Positions 5,758-9,232 of a DNA stretch of 9,232 bases are shown here, piece by piece. The stretch's first letter is position 1; every line of letters begins with the position of its first letter. A program made the translations under genes and the position numbers. The stretch is from SIG673 sp045658525 (GTDB taxonomy: Bacteria; Bacillota; Clostridia; Oscillospirales; CAG-272), in contig JAZOVD010000053.1 of assembly GCA_045658525.1 (NCBI GenBank), positions 1 through 9,232 on the forward strand, given 5' to 3'. A model generated the notes under the pieces. That model was not told the origin of the DNA. It searched no databases and worked only from the letters and a program-made list of their open reading frames with translations.

Positions 5758-5766
5758 TGATACAAT
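5758..5766 (+). promoter_or_regulatory. Probable extended -10 promoter of the 138-aa protein gene
   Basis: TGATACAAT is an extended -10 (TGn plus TACAAT, 5761-5766). No good -35 is seen at 16-18 bp. It is 41 nt before the start codon, and the rest of 5519-5806 holds no gene. Confidence 0.45.
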
Positions 5767-5806
5767 TATTTAGAATAATATTAATATATAATTTTGGAGG
5801 CTCGCT

Positions 5807-6223
5807 ATGGCAATCAAACTCAGAATACTTCATTATCCGGACAACAAGAAGCTCGCTGCTCTCTGCAAGGAGATAAACGGAGAGTACGAAAACTCTAAGT
5901 TCGACAAGATCCCCCCCGCATACCCCTGTGAAAACGAAAGACTTCTCGTTGCTTTCATAAAGACAGGCAAGGATCCGGCAAACGATCTTAAAATGTTCTG
6001 CGGAGACCTTACAAAGTCCAGAGTTCAGAACGTTCTTTTCTTCTTCGACGCCGCTCCCGCTACCGGCAAGGAGCTTGCCGACTCCGCAGTTAAGGCAGGC
6101 GCTAAGCTCGCTGCGGAGCCCAAGTATATCAAATTCCCCGGACTTTTCGGTGGCTTCTCCGATGCCGCTAAAAAGGAGATCAAGGAATATATCGCAACGG
6201 CTTATGCCGCTGTTCAGGGCTAA
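5807..6223 (+). CDS. Conserved-looking small protein, possibly flavodoxin-like fold
   Basis: I do not recognise this 138-residue protein with certainty. It has no signal peptide or membrane segment and is rich in Lys and Ala. Alternating strands and helices are suggested: LRILHYP (5-11) followed by a helix, KIPPAYPCENERLLVAFI (34-51) as a strand, a helix about 57-70, strand VQNVLFFFDAAP (73-84), a helix, and KYIKF (106-110). The layout of strand, glycine-containing loop, helix and FFFD strand recalls flavodoxin-like domains, but no FMN-binding loop is convincing. The gene looks real and well expressed: GGAGG (5796-5800) sits 6 nt before ATG, codon use favours C-ending codons, and a strong terminator follows. 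It is monocistronic and divergent from the LysR gene, which may control it. Confidence 0.75.
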   Translation: MAIKLRILHYPDNKKLAALCKEINGEYENSKFDKIPPAYPCENERLLVAFIKTGKDPANDLKMFCGDLTKSRVQNVLFFFDAAPATGKELADSAVKAGAKLAAEPKYIKFPGLFGGFSDAAKKEIKEYIATAYAAVQG

Positions 6224-6239
6224 TTAAATATTGATACAA

Positions 6240-6274
6240 AAAAGCTGAGTTGTTTTAAACTCAGCTTTTCTTTT
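6240..6274 (+). terminator. Intrinsic terminator after the 138-aa protein gene
   Basis: AAAAGCTGAGTT (6240-6251) pairs perfectly with AACTCAGCTTTT (6258-6269), a 12-bp stem with a 6-nt loop, followed by CTTTT. Confidence 0.9.
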
Positions 6275-6276
6275 GG

Positions 6277-6302
6277 ACGGGAGGAGCAAGCCTCTCCCCT
6301 AC
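6277..6302. repeat. Short GC-rich imperfect palindrome (REP-like)
   Basis: Between two AT-rich terminators sits an island with GGGAGG (6279-6284) facing TCTCCC (6293-6298) around AGCAAGCC. Its composition differs sharply from its surroundings. From memory, similar GGGAGGAGCAAGCC-type islands are common between genes in gut Clostridia; I cannot verify that here. Confidence 0.35.
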
Positions 6303-6317
6303 CAATTAAATATTAAT

Positions 6318-6355
6318 AACAAAATGGCGATAGAATTTTCTATCGCCATTTTGTT
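6318..6355 (-). terminator. Terminator of the fucose operon (probably bidirectional)
   Basis: AACAAAATGGCGATAG (6318-6333) pairs perfectly with CTATCGCCATTTTGTT (6340-6355), a 16-bp stem with a 6-nt loop. It lies 6 nt beyond the fucU stop codon. ATTAATATTT follows on the minus strand, and TTTTGTTTGC closes it on the plus strand, so it separates two convergent units. Confidence 0.8.
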
Positions 6356-6361
6356 TGCATT

Positions 6362-6799
6362 TTACGCTATAACGCCTTTTTGGAGTATCAAGTTAGCATA
6401 CAGAGCCTTTTCGCCAGTCGCTACTATCGCGTAGCACTTCTTCGCTTCATCGTAAAAGGCAAAGCGTTCTATATTACCGATAACGGCTTTACCTCTCGGA
6501 TCATGCTTTGCTATGATCTCCTCATATTCTTTCCATATAGGAGTTTCAACGTTATCTCCCTTTACGACCTCCATAAGTGTAACGGGCTTTTCAACGTAAG
6601 TATCAAGCGGAAAAATGGCGAGTATTCCGTCAAGAAGCTCGGGCATCTTTATTCCGTCAAGTCTTACGACCTCGGCGTTTTTACCCATTGACTCGGACGG
6701 GAAATTGGCGTCAGCGAGAACTATTCTGTCTCCGTGACCCATCTCACACAGTATTTTAAGAAGCTGAGGCGGAATAAGCGGTGATATACCTTTTAACAT
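6362..6799 (-). CDS. fucU: L-fucose mutarotase (FucU / RbsD family)
   Basis: This enzyme interconverts the alpha and beta anomers of L-fucose, so that the sugar released by fucosidase can enter fucose catabolism quickly. The 145 residues align along the whole length with E. coli FucU (about 140) as I remember it. They show MLKGISPLIPPQLLKIL at the N-terminus, MGHGDRIVLADANFP (20-34) with catalytic His22 and Asp30, RFAFY (112-116), and ATGEKALYANLILQKGV (127-143). The RFAFYDEAK and TGE-YAN-LxKGV signatures separate FucU from the ribose pyranase RbsD. AAAGGA (6809-6814) is 9 nt before ATG. It is the last gene of the minus-strand operon, 52 nt after the fucosidase, and is followed closely by a terminator. 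Confidence 0.94.
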   Translation of the reverse strand: MLKGISPLIPPQLLKILCEMGHGDRIVLADANFPSESMGKNAEVVRLDGIKMPELLDGILAIFPLDTYVEKPVTLMEVVKGDNVETPIWKEYEEIIAKHDPRGKAVIGNIERFAFYDEAKKCYAIVATGEKALYANLILQKGVIA

Positions 6800-6830
6800 A
6801 ATAATGTTTCCTTTCGCATTTATTATCTGA

Positions 6831-6846
6831 TATTATTGCAATAATA
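6831..6846. other. Perfect 16-bp palindrome between fucosidase and fucU
   Basis: TATTATTGCAATAATA is fully self-complementary and lies in the 52-nt gap, 31 nt before the fucU start codon. It could be an operator or a minor RNA structure; as a hairpin it has almost no loop. No convincing promoter accompanies it. Confidence 0.35.
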
Positions 6847-6851
6847 GCATT

Positions 6852-8084
6852 TTATAATACAATCTTACCGTTACCGGTCGTTGTTCCAAAGACTTTTTTC
6901 AGGTCGTCAAATTCAAGCCTTATAACCATATTTTCATTTACAAGCATCTCCGACGGGATACCGTACAAACGAAGATGCGGAGAATTATCCTTTCCGTTAT
7001 AATCAAACGGAGTATAAGCAACCTCGGCATCTATTCTATGTCCGTTATTAAGCAGAACAGCTTTTTTCGGACAAACGGTCAGCGGTCTCAAAACCACTCC
7101 GCTGCTCCCGTACGCTGGGGGCAGATGCAGATATAACATATTACCTTTATAAGTATAGTTATAACCGCCAAGCGAGACGAACTTAGTATCGAATATACTT
7201 TCGTATATCCTCTTATACCAATCTCCGACCTCGGAAAATATCCGTTTTGAGATCGTAGGTAACGTACCGTCGGGTTTCGGACCTATATTGAGCAGATAGT
7301 TACCGCCCTTTATAAGGATAGAGGAAACAGAAGCCATAAGACTTCTCGAAGTAAAATAATCCTCGTTTTCTCTGTAACCCCAGCTATGCATACCGACCGA
7401 CTGACACGCCTCGCAAAGTCTTTCAAAGGACGCGCCTCTGATACACTCATCTCTTTCGGGAGTAGAGTAATCTCCTTTATCGTAACCGCGGTCGTTTATA
7501 AGTATATCGGGCTGTAATCTTCTTACCAGCTCATTTACCGACGGGTCACATCTTACGGGCGGAATATCCCAGAAAAGTGCCGAGATCTTACCGTAACCCG
7601 TCATAAGCTCCGTTATTTGGTTTTTAACGTACTCTACGTACTTTTCCTCGTCCGGCTCGTCACCGTCATTCGGGACGGGAAGCTCGTGACTTCCGCCTTG
7701 GTTAACCGAATGCTTATAGTGCCAATCGGGGCAGGAATAATAAAGCTCCAACAGAATACCGTGTCTTTCGCAAGCCTCGGAAAGCTCCTTTAAAATATCT
7801 CTGCCGAACGGCGTATTCGTTATTTTATAATCGGTGTACTTGGTATCCCACATACAGAATCCGTCATGGTGCTTGGTAGTAAAACAGATGTACTGCGCTC
7901 CGCTCTCCTTAGCAAATCGCACCCATTCGTCCGCCGAGAAATCCTTTGGATCAAAGCTCTCCGCAAGCTTTACGTATTCGTTTTTCGGTATTCCGAGTCG
8001 CATTTGCGCCTGCTCGTGCCAAGCCGTTTGCGAGTATATACCGAAATGTATAAACATTCCGAAACGTTTGTTTTTAAAAAGCAT
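6852..8084 (-). CDS. Alpha-L-fucosidase, GH29 family, cytoplasmic
   Basis: It hydrolyses terminal alpha-L-fucose from oligosaccharides. The 410 residues carry the GH29 pattern: RFGMFIHFGIYS (7-18), FTTKHHDGFCMWDTKYTDY (68-86), ALFWDIPP (169-176) with probable nucleophile Asp173, INDRG (196-200), and NYLLNIGPKPDG (262-273). A C-terminal beta-sandwich of about 110 residues follows. There is no signal peptide, so it works inside the cell on imported sugars. I chose ATG 8084, which places RFGMF at residue 7 as in relatives and starts 4 nt after the preceding stop. A TTG at 8112-8114 would overlap the upstream gene by 26 bases. AAGGAG (8101-8106) is 16 nt away, so translational coupling to the LUD gene is likely. 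The acid/base Glu cannot be assigned by eye. GH29-A versus -B preference is also not decidable. Confidence 0.93.
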   Translation of the reverse strand: MLFKNKRFGMFIHFGIYSQTAWHEQAQMRLGIPKNEYVKLAESFDPKDFSADEWVRFAKESGAQYICFTTKHHDGFCMWDTKYTDYKITNTPFGRDILKELSEACERHGILLELYYSCPDWHYKHSVNQGGSHELPVPNDGDEPDEEKYVEYVKNQITELMTGYGKISALFWDIPPVRCDPSVNELVRRLQPDILINDRGYDKGDYSTPERDECIRGASFERLCEACQSVGMHSWGYRENEDYFTSRSLMASVSSILIKGGNYLLNIGPKPDGTLPTISKRIFSEVGDWYKRIYESIFDTKFVSLGGYNYTYKGNMLYLHLPPAYGSSGVVLRPLTVCPKKAVLLNNGHRIDAEVAYTPFDYNGKDNSPHLRLYGIPSEMLVNENMVIRLEFDDLKKVFGTTTGNGKIVL

Positions 8085-8088
8085 AAGC

Positions 8089-8766
8089 TCAGAACCCAAG
8101 CTCCTTTTCAACAAGTATGACTTTTATTCTTCCGTGCTTTCTCTGTCTCGCGAGAATAAGATAATCACAGCAGATACGTCCGTCAGTCATACAACCGTCG
8201 GTCATTCCGCCCTCTCCCTTTGCGAGCGCCTTACATTCTCCAAACTCTTTACAGTAGCTGTTACAGGAAAGACGCTTGGTATTCGCGGGAGCCGCTATCA
8301 TTTTCACTCTCTTTACAGCATCGTCAAGATCCTTTACGATCTTGTTATAGCCCGCAACTATTATAACGGAGTCGGGTCCGAACGCTATCGCGGCTATACG
8401 GTTACCGTTTCCGTCAACGTTGTAAAGCTCACCGTTTTCGGTAACGGCGTTAGTTCCGCTTATATAAACGTCAGCGCCGAGCGCGGCTATATGTCTGCGC
8501 TTGACCTCATCGCCGCTTATACCGCTTTCGTATCTATCTATAAAGCGGTATTTTTTATCCTTTATAAGCTCTAATATTCCGCATTCATCAAGCGTTGCCG
8601 AGCCGCCTACACCTATCGTGGCGTTTTCAAAAAGAAGCTCCTCGACCTTTGCCTTAGCCTCTTTTTCGTCCGCAACTATATAGGCATCCATGCAGTTATT
8701 TCTGAGTGCCTCAGCGGTACGCTCCATTCTCTGACGTATTACGTTCTTCAAATTATTATTTACCAT
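8089..8766 (-). CDS. LUD-domain protein (DUF162, LutC/YkgG-like)
   Basis: The 225 residues form a single LUD domain, the family of LutC and part of LutB in the Fe-S lactate oxidation system. Visible family blocks are TIGVGGSATLDECG (50-63), VYISGTNAVTENGELYNVDG (100-119), VIIVAGYNKIV (134-144) and DDAVKRVKMIAAP (148-160). The C-terminal part carries six cysteines (168, 172, 178, 192, 199, 200), a pattern that could bind metal or an Fe-S cluster, as seen in the clostridial stand-alone type. No lutA or lutB lies beside it in view. ATG 8766 overlaps the SGNH gene by 7 nt and has AGAGAGG (8774-8780) at 7 nt; its stop is 4 nt before the fucosidase start. In a fucose operon it may act on lactate or lactaldehyde, but this is inference; stand-alone LUD proteins have no settled function. 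Confidence 0.88.
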   Translation of the reverse strand: MVNNNLKNVIRQRMERTAEALRNNCMDAYIVADEKEAKAKVEELLFENATIGVGGSATLDECGILELIKDKKYRFIDRYESGISGDEVKRRHIAALGADVYISGTNAVTENGELYNVDGNGNRIAAIAFGPDSVIIVAGYNKIVKDLDDAVKRVKMIAAPANTKRLSCNSYCKEFGECKALAKGEGGMTDGCMTDGRICCDYLILARQRKHGRIKVILVEKELGF

Positions 8767-9232
8767 TTCATGACCTCTCTGATAACGTGTCCTATCATCA
8801 GCGCCATTCTTTCAAAGCCTACGTCCGTGGGATGTACGGTATCAACGGTATAGTCTCCTCTGTCACCGAGAGCGAAGAAGGACGAGCCGTCAACGAACCA
8901 AACGTTATTATCTCCGTTTTCTCTGGCTTTAAGGTAGCTCTGCATTATTATGTCGCGGCGTATCATATCTCCCGTATGGAATTTAAAATCCGGCTTAGTT
9001 ATCATTATGTAAGGAATATCGGGATGTTTTTCGCGTATTTTCTCATACATCTTATAATGCGTATCTCTTAAATGCTCATTGGACGGCGTATTATAATCGT
9101 AATCCGAAACGAACGCGCTCATTTCAAGTCCCGCCATATAATCGACTATAAGGTCCTCGGCACGGGCGTTACCGGAAAATCCGAGATTTATATAGTCGCA
9201 GTCGTATTCACGGGATATTCTCGACTGATAGG
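8760..9232 (-). CDS. SGNH/GDSL-type hydrolase (partial, N-terminus beyond window)
   Basis: The last 156 residues of an SGNH hydrolase (probable carbohydrate or acyl esterase) are present; the frame is open to the right edge, with the first whole codon at 9228-9230. An ATG at 9137 is internal, because the 31 residues before it contain the conserved INLGFSGNARAED block. SDYDYN follows, and YTVDTVHPTDVGFERM near the C-terminus carries the catalytic Asp and His (DxxH). The nucleophilic serine block (GxS) lies outside the window. The family often removes acetyl groups from sugars, which would suit a glycan-degrading operon; the substrate is unknown. Its TAA (8760-8762) overlaps the start of the LUD gene, so the two are translationally coupled. 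Confidence 0.9.
   Translation of the reverse strand, partial: YQSRISREYDCDYINLGFSGNARAEDLIVDYMAGLEMSAFVSDYDYNTPSNEHLRDTHYKMYEKIREKHPDIPYIMITKPDFKFHTGDMIRRDIIMQSYLKARENGDNNVWFVDGSSFFALGDRGDYTVDTVHPTDVGFERMALMIGHVIREVMKW

Noticed and set aside
5658..5876. 72-codon open frame starting in the intergenic region and entering the 138-aa protein gene
   Set aside because: It has no ribosome binding site and is low-complexity; its second half is out of frame with a well-supported gene.
7834..8574. 246-codon open frame on the plus strand spanning the fucosidase/LUD junction
   Set aside because: It runs antisense to two clear family members and shows no domain or ribosome binding site.
9135..9137. ATG 9137 as the true start of the SGNH hydrolase
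   Set aside because: The frame is open to the window edge, and the residues before this ATG contain the conserved NLGFSGNAR block.

Overview
The window looks like chromosomal DNA of a gut-type Clostridia (Firmicutes), possibly Oscillospiraceae/Ruminococcaceae. This is inferred from the strong AAGGAG-type ribosome binding sites, consensus sigma-A promoters, a SpoIVFB-like M50 protease, a YclM-type aspartokinase and the mix of housekeeping and glycan-use genes. TGA and TAA both act as stops, so the code is standard. No phage, IS element, CRISPR array or defence system is visible.

Left part (1-2160, + strand): a stand-alone ATP-pyrophosphatase subunit of GMP synthase (guaA C-terminal half only) is followed by a Nif3/DUF34 metal-binding protein. 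Between them lies a chain of three consecutive stem-loops that share the 8-mer GATTTCAT. A strong GC-rich terminator closes the unit.

Middle (2160-5800): an AT-rich intergenic region holds inverted heptamer arrays and a long terminator-like hairpin. The hairpin runs directly into the CCA end of a tRNA-Trp gene on the minus strand. Next comes aspartokinase (minus, perfect TTGACA-N17-TATAAT promoter). Divergent from it is a small M50 membrane metalloprotease, which converges (3 nt apart) with a LysR-family regulator. The LysR gene has its own promoter and a T-N11-A operator-like dyad in its leader.

Right part (5800-9232): a 138-aa protein of possible flavodoxin-like fold (+) ends at a clean terminator. 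A minus-strand operon then enters from the right edge: SGNH/GDSL hydrolase (partial) -> LUD-domain protein (7-nt overlap) -> GH29 alpha-L-fucosidase (4-nt gap) -> FucU L-fucose mutarotase, ending at a 16-bp stem terminator. The fucosidase has no signal peptide, so the unit reads as cytoplasmic processing of imported fucosylated sugars: removal of acyl groups (SGNH, inferred), release of fucose (GH29) and anomer conversion (FucU). The LUD protein is the unexpected member and may act on lactate or lactaldehyde, the product of fucose breakdown.

I see no clear new multi-gene system. The best candidates for follow-up are the LUD gene inside the fucose operon, the split GMP synthase, and the two structured intergenic repeats.
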